A DNA stretch of 64,000 nt. It comes from Vibrio agarivorans. GTDB taxonomy: Bacteria > Pseudomonadota > Gammaproteobacteria > Enterobacterales > Vibrionaceae. Below the pieces are notes generated by a model. The model was not told where the DNA came from. It did no database searches and saw only the letters and a list, made by a program, of their open reading frames with translations. Position numbers and translations under genes: made by a program. Below, in pieces: positions 1-8,446 of this stretch. Location of the stretch: positions 868,001-932,000 of the forward strand of contig NZ_JAUFQF010000001.1 of NCBI RefSeq assembly GCF_030409635.1. Reading direction: 5' to 3'. How positions within the stretch are numbered: position 1 is the stretch's first letter; each line of letters starts with the position of its first letter.

Positions 1-1180
1 GACCGTACTGTCTGAGCGATGAAAGCCCAAGCGCCGCTAGAATGATCACAACCCCAAATGCTGCTGTTAGCATCTTGCCTACTTTCAATAAGTGTTTTTC
101 TGAAGCTCCTTTATTGATGTATGGCTGGTAAATACTCTTAATGACAATACCGGAGTTTCCGTTCAAACCAGAATCCATTGAGGACATTGTCGCTGCAAAG
201 ATTGCTGCAAGTAGTAGGCCGATCATACCGACTGGCATTTCTCGCTTGACGAAAATGTAATAAGTCGCGTCTGTGACTTTGTTACCTAATTCCGTAATGC
301 CCCATGTTGAAGGATCTGGGTAATGGCCTGAAACAAACCATACTGGTAAGAACCAAACCAACGGACCAACTAACATGAGTGACGCTGCCAACAATGCCGC
401 TTTTCGAGCATTTTTTGTATCTTTTGCAGTAATGTATCGGTAAGAACTCAACATATTGTTCGTCGTCAAGAACTGCTTGATAAACATACACAGGAACCAA
501 CCTACAAACAGGTATGTGTAGTTGTAGCCATCACCAATAATTGGGTTTTCTGGAAGACCATTCGACATAAGTTCAACGACACCGCCGCCCTTCCACAGTG
601 CGACAAGACCTGTCACCAATGTCATCACAGTTAGAATAACCATCTGCATAAAATCTGATGCAATTACGGCCCAACTGCCTCCGATCAGGGACATGAAAAC
701 AACGATACTACCTGTGACAACAATCGTCACTTCCAAAGGCACACCGACAACTGCACTTGCAAATACCCCAAGCGCATTTACCCAAATCGCTGCCTGAAGG
801 ATACCCAAAGGCATTCTTGACCACATCATGATCTGTTCGTTAATACGACCATAACGCATTCTCACACCTTCTAAAGGTGTAATCACTCGCATTTGTCGAG
901 CTTTGGCAGCAAAGAACAGATAGTTACATAAAAAACCTAGTGCAGAGGCATAAAACACAACGATTGCGACTGCAAAGCCACCCGTTAGACTTTTACCCAT
1001 ATGACCCGTGAACGTCATTGCACTGACTGCTGTCATGAATGAGGTTGACCCCACCATCCACCACAGCATCTTGCCGCCCCCTCTAAAATAGTCACTGGTA
1101 TTTGAACTAAATTTTCTGAATGCCCAACCGATCGCAATTAAGAAACCGAAATAGACAAAAAGTATCGCGATATCAATCAT
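1..1180 (-). CDS. Sodium:solute symporter (SSS family), 3' end cut by window
   Basis: The gene starts at ATG 1180 behind a good AGAGGGAAG ribosome site and runs off the left edge, so the C-terminus is missing. The visible protein (about 393 residues) begins MIDIAILFVYFGFLIAIGW and is a string of hydrophobic segments. The segment SDYFRGGGKMLWWMVGSTS and the later AAIFAATMSSMDSGLNG are typical of the SSS (SLC5-like) Na+-coupled uptake family. It lies just upstream of and co-directional with a cluster of sulfatase and GH88 genes, with 39 bases between its start and the sulfatase stop, so it is probably the uptake system for their substrate or for a desulfated sugar. The exact substrate cannot be told from sequence. 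Confidence 0.85.
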   Translation of the reverse strand, partial: MIDIAILFVYFGFLIAIGWAFRKFSSNTSDYFRGGGKMLWWMVGSTSFMTAVSAMTFTGHMGKSLTGGFAVAIVVFYASALGFLCNYLFFAAKARQMRVITPLEGVRMRYGRINEQIMMWSRMPLGILQAAIWVNALGVFASAVVGVPLEVTIVVTGSIVVFMSLIGGSWAVIASDFMQMVILTVMTLVTGLVALWKGGGVVELMSNGLPENPIIGDGYNYTYLFVGWFLCMFIKQFLTTNNMLSSYRYITAKDTKNARKAALLAASLMLVGPLVWFLPVWFVSGHYPDPSTWGITELGNKVTDATYYIFVKREMPVGMIGLLLAAIFAATMSSMDSGLNGNSGIVIKSIYQPYINKGASEKHLLKVGKMLTAAFGVVIILAALGLSSLRQYG

Positions 1181-1219
1181 ACTTCCCTCTCAACCTTCCA
1201 TTAATAAATTATTCACTGC

Positions 1220-2539
1220 TTACAGCTCGATTTCATAGTCAAACACAACTCGTTGCCCGGCTTCTTTAGACGGAGCGTCTTGAATCGTGATAGCGTTATG
1301 ACCGATGTCGTCCAACTGTTGATTTAACGTTTCTCTAAGCTTGCTAACCACACCATCATGCGATTTATAGCCAATTAAGTTATCCAACTCGTATGGATCC
1401 GCTTGTAGGTCGTACAAGAAGTCATCGACATAAGTATCAGACTCAACTTGCTTAACACTGTATTTCCATCGAGTTGTTCGAATGCATCGACCGACATGTG
1501 ACTCACTGATTTCGACGTAAGCATGATTTCTCACGTTTTGGTCGCGTTTCTCTACAAGAGGAAGCAACGACTGACCGGACATATCAGATGGAACCTCAAT
1601 GCCACAGGCATCCAAAAGTGTTGGTGCAACATCCACTAAGCTGACCGGGTTTTCGAATCGACCACCACGGTTAAACTGACCACCTGCCATTACCATTGGA
1701 ATCTTGATTGATGCATCGTGGCATGAGCGCTTATATTCACCATTGCGCGTTTTGAAGTGACAGCCATGATCAGAGGTGAAGATCACGATAGTGTCATCTA
1801 ATAGATTTAGACTTTTTAGCACGTCCTTTAAGCGGCCATAAGCTTCATCAATTCGCTTCACCATGCCGTAGTAACCTGGTAGGTGAGAAGCACTAGTGCC
1901 CCCAAGCGCTTTGAGATCAGGCGGAGTCCAATTGTCTAGGTAACGCTCGCTATAACCTGTTGGTGCTGGGAAGTCATCACGATGATTTTGCATATGAGGC
2001 TCTAGCAAAGAAACCATCATATAGAATGGTGAGTCCTGGTTTTCATCAACGTATCGAATCGCCTCATCAACAATCGCATCTACGCGATACCCTGGCAATT
2101 TCAGTTCATTCCCTACTTCGTCATAAACAACCGTTCGATAGGCATCTGAAACAAATTCAGGGATATTAGCTGCACGCCATGTTTGGTACCCACCTTGCGG
2201 GCTATCAAAAGGACCTACACATGACGCATTAAGATGCCACTTACCAAAATAGCCAGTTTTGTAGCCTGATTCGTTAAAGAAGTGAGCGAGCGTTCGCTCA
2301 TCAGAAGACATACTACTACCATTGGTATTACAGTTAGTTTCTGATGCATATTTACCCGTCTGCAAACAAGCTCTTGCTGGCAAACACACCGGTTGAGGTG
2401 TAAATGCATTTTCAAAATGTGTTCCACGCACCGCATCATGATCGAGGTTAGGAGTCAGCCCCATTGGATTGCCATGCACACCTAATGTGTCAAACCTTTG
2501 CTGATCAGTAAAAAAAATAATGACGTTCTTTTTTTTCAT
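1220..2539 (-). CDS. S1-family sulfatase (formylglycine-dependent)
   Basis: This 439-aa protein has the alkaline-phosphatase-fold sulfatase pattern. Residues 10-13 FTDQ carry the first metal Asp, and C52-L-P-A-R56 is the CxPxR motif whose Cys is oxidised to formylglycine by a maturase. FTSDHGCH supplies the second metal site. No signal peptide is visible, so it would act in the cytoplasm on imported mono- or disaccharides. I chose ATG 2539 (MKKKNVIIFF) over the longer reading frame start because the extra 15 residues are not family-like. Neighbours (Na+ symporter, two GH88 hydrolases, TauE/SafE exporter) suggest a sulfated glycosaminoglycan- or ulvan-type substrate, which is inference. Confidence 0.85.
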   Translation of the reverse strand: MKKKNVIIFFTDQQRFDTLGVHGNPMGLTPNLDHDAVRGTHFENAFTPQPVCLPARACLQTGKYASETNCNTNGSSMSSDERTLAHFFNESGYKTGYFGKWHLNASCVGPFDSPQGGYQTWRAANIPEFVSDAYRTVVYDEVGNELKLPGYRVDAIVDEAIRYVDENQDSPFYMMVSLLEPHMQNHRDDFPAPTGYSERYLDNWTPPDLKALGGTSASHLPGYYGMVKRIDEAYGRLKDVLKSLNLLDDTIVIFTSDHGCHFKTRNGEYKRSCHDASIKIPMVMAGGQFNRGGRFENPVSLVDVAPTLLDACGIEVPSDMSGQSLLPLVEKRDQNVRNHAYVEISESHVGRCIRTTRWKYSVKQVESDTYVDDFLYDLQADPYELDNLIGYKSHDGVVSKLRETLNQQLDDIGHNAITIQDAPSKEAGQRVVFDYEIEL

Positions 2540-2805
2540 AATAAATACACCCTTGACACACAAAATAAAATATCGTTTCAGCATCTGAAATCTTTATATC
2601 GAGGGAAATTATAAAAACAAAATAGAACATAAACCCGTGAACCAAACCACAATTTATTTTAATTGACAATCTCATAAACCATAACGTGAGCATAACCACA
2701 AAACCATAATCAGTATTTATTAAAATAGACATCAGTTAATTAACTTGAGTATATCCTCAGATAATTACCAACACCTTCACAACAAATTGAATTAAGAGAG
2801 TAGAA
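2540..2805. promoter_or_regulatory. Divergent intergenic region between sulfatase and GH88 genes
   Basis: This AT-rich 266-base stretch separates two divergent catabolic genes and must hold both promoters. I see no ORF with a ribosome site and no convincing operator palindrome. Confidence 0.4.
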
Positions 2806-3972
2806 ATGGTGACTTGTGAGATTGAAACGCCAAACAATAAAGTGGCGGAAAATAACAATATTGTCGATGATGCGATCAAACGCGTATTAAAGAAAGTTGA
2901 CCTTATGATGACAGTTTATCATGATGGTTTTCCTGCATCGGCTAGTGAAAACTTGGTCTACCCAAAAATTGAGAATACTCAATGGACTACATGCTTTTGG
3001 ACAGGATTGTTGTGGTTGGCCTATGAGAACACTAACGATGAAAAATACCGTCTTCTTGGCGAATCGTTAATGGATAAATTTGAAGAGCGACTTGACAAGA
3101 AGATCTGTCTTGAAACTCATGATATGGGCTTTTTGTTTACACTTTCTTGCCTTGCTCCATACAAAATTAATGGTAACGAGAAGGCAAAAGAGCTTGCTGT
3201 TCGTGCTGCTGAAGTACTCATCAATCGATACCACGACAAAGCACAGGTTATTCAGGCTTGGGGTAACGTCAATGACCCTAACCATAAGGTTCGTATGATC
3301 ATTGATTGCAACATGAATCTGCCACTGCTTTATTGGGCAACAGATATCACTGGTGATCAAAAGTATAGAAACATCGCACTAAGCCACCTTGCGCGTTCAA
3401 ATAGCCATATCATTCGTGATGACTACTCTACGCACCATACCTATTTCTTTGATAAAAATGACGGAACCGCTATTGGTGGCAAGACTTTCCAAGGCTATTC
3501 AGATGAGTCCACCTGGGCTCGTGGACAAGCTTGGGGAGTTTACGGTTTGGCCCTAAGTTACAAGCATACTGGTGACTACAGTTTGATTGAAATGTCTAAA
3601 AAACTTGCAGACTATTTTCTTGATCACCTTCCAGAAGACTTAGTCGCCTATTGGGATTTGACGTTCACAAGTGGGGACGAGCCGCGCGACAGTTCAGCGA
3701 CCGCAATTTTCCTATGTGGATTGCAGGAGTTACTAAAGCACCTGCCTGTTGGAGATGCTGACCGAGCTCGCTATGAAGCTTTTGTTGATAAAGCCATTGA
3801 GAATCTATCTGACTCTTACATCAGCGAAAATGACGATGAGTACGGTGTGTTACTGCATGGTACATACGCAAAGCCTGACGGCAGAGGTATTGATGAGTTC
3901 TGCATCTGGGGAGATTACTTCTTCCTTGAAGCTCTAATAAGAAAAAACCGCGATTGGAACACCTACTGGTAA
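2806..3972 (+). CDS. Glycoside hydrolase family 88 (unsaturated glucuronyl hydrolase)
   Basis: The 388-aa protein matches the all-alpha (alpha6/alpha6) GH88 family, which hydrates the 4,5-double bond of unsaturated uronic acids left by polysaccharide lyases. The two family Asp residues appear to be D106 in HDMGF and D167 in IIDCNMN, with the substrate-contact block STWARGQAW further on. No signal peptide is seen, so it should be cytoplasmic. It is divergent from the sulfatase and followed by an intrinsic terminator, so it is probably its own transcript. A second, different GH88 lies at 5598-6731. Whether the substrate comes from chondroitin, heparin, hyaluronan or ulvan cannot be decided. Confidence 0.88.
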   Translation: MVTCEIETPNNKVAENNNIVDDAIKRVLKKVDLMMTVYHDGFPASASENLVYPKIENTQWTTCFWTGLLWLAYENTNDEKYRLLGESLMDKFEERLDKKICLETHDMGFLFTLSCLAPYKINGNEKAKELAVRAAEVLINRYHDKAQVIQAWGNVNDPNHKVRMIIDCNMNLPLLYWATDITGDQKYRNIALSHLARSNSHIIRDDYSTHHTYFFDKNDGTAIGGKTFQGYSDESTWARGQAWGVYGLALSYKHTGDYSLIEMSKKLADYFLDHLPEDLVAYWDLTFTSGDEPRDSSATAIFLCGLQELLKHLPVGDADRARYEAFVDKAIENLSDSYISENDDEYGVLLHGTYAKPDGRGIDEFCIWGDYFFLEALIRKNRDWNTYW

Positions 3973-4012
3973 AGATAAGTTAAACCACCCCCAAATTGGT
4001 ATTTACCAGCTT

Positions 4013-4052
4013 GCCCATATCATTACTCAGGCAAATGATATGGGCCTTTTTC
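4013..4052 (+). terminator. Intrinsic terminator after GH88
   Basis: A perfect 12-bp stem (GCCCATATCATT with AATGATATGGGC) and 9-base loop is followed by CTTTTTCT, 40 bases after the GH88 stop codon. Confidence 0.85.
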
Positions 4053-4064
4053 TAAGGAAATTTT

Positions 4065-4655
4065 ATGAAAACTGCAGCGATACTTCTCTCATCTGGCTAC
4101 GAAGAAGGCGAAGCCATTAATATCATTGACATACTGCGTCGATTGCAGATAGAAGTGAGTATTTTATCGTGTGAAGATACGTTAAATTTGGGCTCATACC
4201 ATAATGTCACCATCAAGGCAGATGATTATCTGTCGAACAACCAGAATAAAGTTTATGACGTTCTAATCCTCGTGGGAGGCCCACCAAACACTGACTATTT
4301 AGGAACGCATAAACCCACTAAAGAAATGATAGGAAACCACTTAAAATCAGGATCTTACATAGCCGCTATCTGCTCATCAGCTGCAAAAATACTTGCAAAA
4401 AATAACTTTCTCAAAACACACCAATATGTATGCTGTGGTGAGTTTTACAAGAACTACGAGGATGGGGTTTACATTGACCGCCCTATCGTCATTGATGGAC
4501 CGTTTATAACGGGTAAAGACTACGGATACACCATCGATTTTGCATTTGCTATTGCTCATCTGCTGCTCGGTGATCAGCGAACACGGTCTCCAGAAATAAA
4601 TGATATCGACTGGGTAGCAAAACACATAAACTATCGCAGATATAAAGATTACTAA
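4065..4655 (+). CDS. DJ-1/PfpI-family protein
   Basis: This 196-aa protein shows the class I glutamine-amidotransferase-like fold of DJ-1/PfpI. It has an N-terminal strand followed by GYEEGE (acidic residue next to the active site), VLILVGGP, and the nucleophile elbow AAIC103SS. The usual His after the Cys is Ser here. Family members are glyoxalases/deglycases, chaperones or amidases; no precise activity can be given. ATG 4065 has AAGGAAATTTT upstream. It sits among oligosaccharide genes and could detoxify reactive carbonyls from uronate breakdown, which is speculation. Confidence 0.75.
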   Translation: MKTAAILLSSGYEEGEAINIIDILRRLQIEVSILSCEDTLNLGSYHNVTIKADDYLSNNQNKVYDVLILVGGPPNTDYLGTHKPTKEMIGNHLKSGSYIAAICSSAAKILAKNNFLKTHQYVCCGEFYKNYEDGVYIDRPIVIDGPFITGKDYGYTIDFAFAIAHLLLGDQRTRSPEINDIDWVAKHINYRRYKDY

Positions 4656-4669
4656 TTAATTGATATTAA

Positions 4670-4703
4670 CTGGATAGTATTGATTCTGGCCCATACTATC
4701 CAG
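4670..4703. repeat. Inverted repeat downstream of DJ-1/PfpI gene
   Basis: CTGGATAGTAT and ATACTATCCAG form a perfect 11-bp stem with a 12-base loop, 15 bases after the stop codon. No U-run follows, so it may be a factor-dependent terminator or an RNA 3'-end stabiliser. Confidence 0.55.
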
Positions 4704-4872
4704 CGCCTGTAAAGTCATCATCGACATTTGTAATTTGATACGTCATATTTTGCCCTCCCTACTGAAAACTCGCAATTATTGCCACAAAACAAGTTAAAAT
4801 TAAACACTGCACAATAAAGCCAAATAGCATATTTTATTAATTGAATTAGGCAATATATAGGACCCATATTGT

Positions 4873-5472
4873 ATGAACCGTTCTTTTATTATTTTAACCT
4901 TTGCCTTTTTGAGCATAACTCTTGTTTATAGCGTTCGTGCTAAGACTCAAGAAATTAATACCAACTCCATAAATAAAAGCTATCAAGCGGATTATAATTA
5001 TTCATCACTAAATACAAAATCTATTGATTTAAATTTAGAGCTTGATGCACTCAACAATGCATATATTGAGAGCGATATGCTTTCCTATCTAGACGTAGCA
5101 CAACACCTAATTAACGACTTCATTAGAAAAAACCCTCCAAATGATGAGTCAACTTACGTGGTGAGTTTTGATACGCTTACGAGTATAGTAACGACCGTGG
5201 CATTAATAGAAGACGCTAGTGACCATTCTAATGGCTTCATACTAGCAGCTAGAGGATGGTTAAAAGAGTACCTGAATTTTACTTTGCCACTGAGAGATCA
5301 AACTGCCTCAGATTCCGTTCAGCCGCAATACGTTCAAGCCCAAGGGTTACTGATGGAGCTGAATCACTCTGTTGATTTTCACTATGACCAAGATCTATCT
5401 ACCAGAAAAATTGCGGAACGGAATCCTGACCGGATAAATCCTGAGGTTTATTCAAGTTCAATCAGGTTGTAA
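4873..5472 (+). CDS. Exported protein of unknown function
   Basis: The 199-aa product begins with a typical Sec signal peptide (residues 1-24, hydrophobic core FIILTFAFLSITLVYSV, cleavage near RAKTQ). The rest is polar, rich in Asn, Ser and Asp, and has no motif I recognise. ATG 4873 has only a weak upstream ribosome site. It lies between the DJ-1/PfpI gene and a convergent GH88 and ends at a strong bidirectional hairpin. A periplasmic binding or accessory role in the oligosaccharide locus is possible but nothing in the sequence shows it. Confidence 0.6.
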   Translation: MNRSFIILTFAFLSITLVYSVRAKTQEINTNSINKSYQADYNYSSLNTKSIDLNLELDALNNAYIESDMLSYLDVAQHLINDFIRKNPPNDESTYVVSFDTLTSIVTTVALIEDASDHSNGFILAARGWLKEYLNFTLPLRDQTASDSVQPQYVQAQGLLMELNHSVDFHYDQDLSTRKIAERNPDRINPEVYSSSIRL

Positions 5473-5540
5473 CGCATTCAATCATTTCACGCTTACTCGG
5501 AAGCACTACACCTGTGTTAGCACTCATCCATTTTGTGAAA

Positions 5541-5580
5541 TGATAAGCGTTGAAATCGGCTCAAATTTCAACGCTTATCA
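5541..5580. terminator. Bidirectional hairpin between convergent genes
   Basis: TGATAAGCGTTGAAAT and its exact complement form a 16-bp stem around an 8-base loop, placed between the exported protein (+) and the second GH88 (-). The minus-strand side continues TTTCACAAAA. It probably ends both transcripts. Confidence 0.65.
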
Positions 5581-5597
5581 CAGCGTTAAGAAAACTA

Positions 5598-6731
5598 TTA
5601 CAGTGATTCTAGCTTATTTTTCAGCCTGTATAGCCCTTCAACAAAGTAGTAGTCTCCGTAAATCAAAGAGCAGTCAATCCCAAGTCCTTTCGGGTAGTTA
5701 AAAGTACCGCCAACCAAAATTCCTTGGTTGCTGCTATCTCCGTATGTGCCGTAGTGTTTGTAGAGACTTTCTAGAATGTCACTAGCGGCCTTCAAATAGC
5801 GCTGGCGTAACTCTTCCGTCGGAGCTAAATCTGATAGTAAAACCAGTCCACTAGCAGCACATGCCCCAGCAGAGGTATCTCTTGGCGTCGCTTCATCTCT
5901 TGGCGCTCTGAAATCCCAATACGGTACAGAGTCCTCATCAAGGTGTTCGATAAAGAAATCTGCTGTCTTCATCGCTGCTTTGAGGTAGCGTTCCTCTTTG
6001 GTATGTTGATAGCTCATTGCAAAACCATGAACAGCCCATGAGGCGCCTCGGCTCCACGCTGAGTCCTCATCGTAACCTTGACCGCCATGGTATTGTTTTA
6101 CATTTCCTGATAAGTAATCAAACTCAACCATGTGTCTTACTGAGCCATCAGGGCGGATAAACTCCTTCAACACGGTATCAGCGTGAGCCATTGCAATAAG
6201 TTTAAATCGAGGGGCATCGAGTTGCTCTGCTGCCCAATATAAGATAGGCAAGTTCATCATGCTATCAATGATACTAAGACCCCTTGGATCAGCATCATTA
6301 ACATCATTTTTATTCCAAGCAGTCAGGAATCGACCATTGATATTAAAACGGCTGGCTAGATGACTTGCTGCTCTTAGGGCTCGAGTTCTAGATTGCTCAT
6401 TCCCCAACAGCTCATACTGCTTTATTGATGTAAGTTGCCACATAAAGCCCACGTCGTGATGAATATTAACATATTCATCTAATGCCTCATCCATGGTCTC
6501 TTCACGCTGTATCGCGATATCTTTGAAAGGAGCGTAGTCTTCTTTCTCATGCAATAACCACAATAAACCAGGCCAGAATCCGACTACCCAGCCCCAAAGT
6601 CTGTCGCTATCCGTGTAGATACCATCTGCTGTCATTGTCGGGAAACGTGCGGAGATGTTTTCACTTGTAAGCTTTACCTTGTCAAACGTATCGCTCCACG
6701 CTTGCTCAACCCATTGTAGATTATCTTTCAT
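5598..6731 (-). CDS. Glycoside hydrolase family 88, second copy
   Basis: This 377-aa protein is clearly related to the GH88 at 2806-3972 but diverged. It keeps the WPGLLWLLHEKE block, D93 in HHDVGF, D156 in IIDSMMN and the SAWSRGASWAVHG substrate block. It should hydrolyse unsaturated uronyl residues in the cytoplasm. Two diverged copies imply two linkage or sulfation types. The upstream TauE/SafE gene (20 bases apart) is probably in the same transcript, linking sugar breakdown to sulfur oxyanion export. The start ATG 6731 matches the family N-terminus; the ribosome site is weak. Confidence 0.88.
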   Translation of the reverse strand: MKDNLQWVEQAWSDTFDKVKLTSENISARFPTMTADGIYTDSDRLWGWVVGFWPGLLWLLHEKEDYAPFKDIAIQREETMDEALDEYVNIHHDVGFMWQLTSIKQYELLGNEQSRTRALRAASHLASRFNINGRFLTAWNKNDVNDADPRGLSIIDSMMNLPILYWAAEQLDAPRFKLIAMAHADTVLKEFIRPDGSVRHMVEFDYLSGNVKQYHGGQGYDEDSAWSRGASWAVHGFAMSYQHTKEERYLKAAMKTADFFIEHLDEDSVPYWDFRAPRDEATPRDTSAGACAASGLVLLSDLAPTEELRQRYLKAASDILESLYKHYGTYGDSSNQGILVGGTFNYPKGLGIDCSLIYGDYYFVEGLYRLKNKLESL

Positions 6732-6751
6732 TCTTTACCCTTATCGATAAT

Positions 6752-7474
6752 TTATATTATTTTTAGTCCAGAGTAGACCGCTCCCAGCCCAGCAACAACA
6801 CATAACGCGAGTGAGAGGTTGCGCACCAGTTTTTGAGAAATACGTGGCAAAACCGCGATCGCTAATTTATGGCCAGCATAGCCAGCGGGTATCAGCGGCA
6901 AAGCCAATAACACATGCTTAATGCTCATGTATCCAATGGGGATCTGAATCATCAAAGACAAAGATGAGCTCATTAAGAAGAACCCTGCCAGATTGGCACG
7001 GATCTGATTAACATTCTGATGTTGAAGTAACAATGCCATCGGCGGCCCGCCAATACCTGAACTTGTCCCCAGGAATCCAGAAAAGAAACCTGCCAGCATT
7101 AAGCGCCTCGGTGTGACATCAACTTTAAATGGCAACAAGCTGGCACCAACCGCGATAAGTACGGTAGAGCCCAGCAATACTGACAGTTGAGCTACATCGA
7201 TAAAGTAGAGAATAGCAGCCCCTACACAACTTCCTGGCAGCAAACCAATCGTGCTTTTTTTTAGGCCATTTAAAGAGATTTGCGTGCGATATTTAAACGT
7301 GTTGATGGAGGCAATGAACAAACCAACGATGATGATGGGGCCGGGAATGTAATCTGGTGAAATGTACAGCAAAAGAGGTGAGGCAACGATTGCCATACCA
7401 AAGCCTGTGGCAGTTTGAATGAATGCTCCTATGAAGATCAGGAACATAGCTAGTAATATAGTAACATCTATCAA
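6752..7474 (-). CDS. TauE/SafE-family permease (sulfite/sulfate-type exporter)
   Basis: The 240-aa membrane protein has seven to eight hydrophobic segments and the family repeats GAFIQTATGFGMAIVASPLL near the N-terminus and GFLGTSSGIGGPPMALLLQ in the second half. Characterised relatives export sulfite, sulfoacetate or related anions. The likely start is TTG 7474 with AAGG eight bases upstream; ATG 7447 would cut into the first membrane segment. Co-direction with the GH88 and nearness to a sulfatase suggest it removes sulfate freed from sugars, which is inference from context. Confidence 0.8.
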   Translation of the reverse strand: MIDVTILLAMFLIFIGAFIQTATGFGMAIVASPLLLYISPDYIPGPIIIVGLFIASINTFKYRTQISLNGLKKSTIGLLPGSCVGAAILYFIDVAQLSVLLGSTVLIAVGASLLPFKVDVTPRRLMLAGFFSGFLGTSSGIGGPPMALLLQHQNVNQIRANLAGFFLMSSSLSLMIQIPIGYMSIKHVLLALPLIPAGYAGHKLAIAVLPRISQKLVRNLSLALCVVAGLGAVYSGLKII

Positions 7475-7700
7475 TTTTGAAACCTTGCCGTCTTTAGTAA
7501 CTCACACTTTGCGTGCCAGCACTATACGCCCTGTGGAAACGTCACGTCAAATTTTATAAACCCTCGTTTTATAAAATAACTTCTTGTATTGATGTATGAC
7601 AAATATTTGCTTTTTGCCCATAGATGACTGATTGTTTGAACATGTTTAATACAAATATAGTCACATATGACTCACAAAAATCAATTGTTGCCATTTCGTG

Positions 7701-7901
7701 CTAATAACTTGCCCTTTCAATCGCTAAACTAATTTGTCTTTCAATGAAACTCATGACCCACAGGACATCTCTTTTTGAGCGCTGACGCTGACATTGATAG
7801 AGAACTTCCACGATACCGTTCGATACCATGTCAAGAAACACATCTTCCCCCCAATACTGATGAGGCAAAATCAACCCTGCAAATACAAAACCCGCAAGCA
7901 T
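7701..7901 (-). pseudogene. Truncated paralogue of the small gene at 8132-8446
   Basis: The 66-codon frame aligns from residue 11 onward with the last 56 residues of the neighbouring 104-aa protein (for example EVLYQCQRQRSKRD against EVLYQCRNHRSKRD, and IERQISLAIERA against VERQIDFAIERA). It lacks the first half of that protein and has no good ribosome site. It is best read as an old, decayed tandem duplicate. Confidence 0.6.
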
Positions 7902-8131
7902 TTATAGCTTGAATTGCAAATCAATAAGCTATTGATATTTAGTTTTGTTCTAACAGACACCAAAGTCAGCGTGATGTCAATAAACGTGAACTAAGTCTAT
8001 ATTTTCTGTCGAATCTGTTGAGTTACAAGCTAAAGTTGGGATTTATCTACCCTTGGTTTCGATGTATCACTTAAAGGCAAATAAGCTAGTCCGTGACTAG
8101 CTTAGGAATGAAGGTTTGAACCATGTATACA

Positions 8132-8446
8132 CTAATTTCTTGCTCTTTCAATCGCAAAGTCAATCTGCCGCTCTACAAAGCAGAGAATCCACTGTGCGTC
8201 TCTCTTTGAACGATGATTCCTGCATTGGTACAACACCTCAATCACACTATTTGCAACCATGTTTAAAAACATATCTTCGCGCCAATGCTGGTAAGGTAGC
8301 ATGTAGGTTCGACTTTTCAGCAACAGATATATATCTTCTTTCGACTGCTTGATATCCTCTGCTGTCATATCATCAAAATACTGGCTTTGAATCACATCAA
8401 AGCAAAGGCTGGTGCAATGCACCGCTAACGGTGAATATCGCATCAT
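8132..8446 (-). CDS. Small unknown protein translationally coupled to integrase
   Basis: This 104-aa protein has no motif I recognise. Its ATG overlaps the integrase stop as ATGA (the GGAGGTAAATGATG context puts a strong ribosome site before it), so it is translated with the integrase. It contains an acidic helix (MTAEDIKQSKEDIYLLL) and a basic C-terminus (RSKRDAQWIL, IERARN). A truncated paralogue lies 230 bases downstream. The linkage suggests an accessory of the integrative element, perhaps a directionality or immunity factor, but no function is shown. Confidence 0.65.
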   Translation of the reverse strand: MMRYSPLAVHCTSLCFDVIQSQYFDDMTAEDIKQSKEDIYLLLKSRTYMLPYQHWREDMFLNMVANSVIEVLYQCRNHRSKRDAQWILCFVERQIDFAIERARN

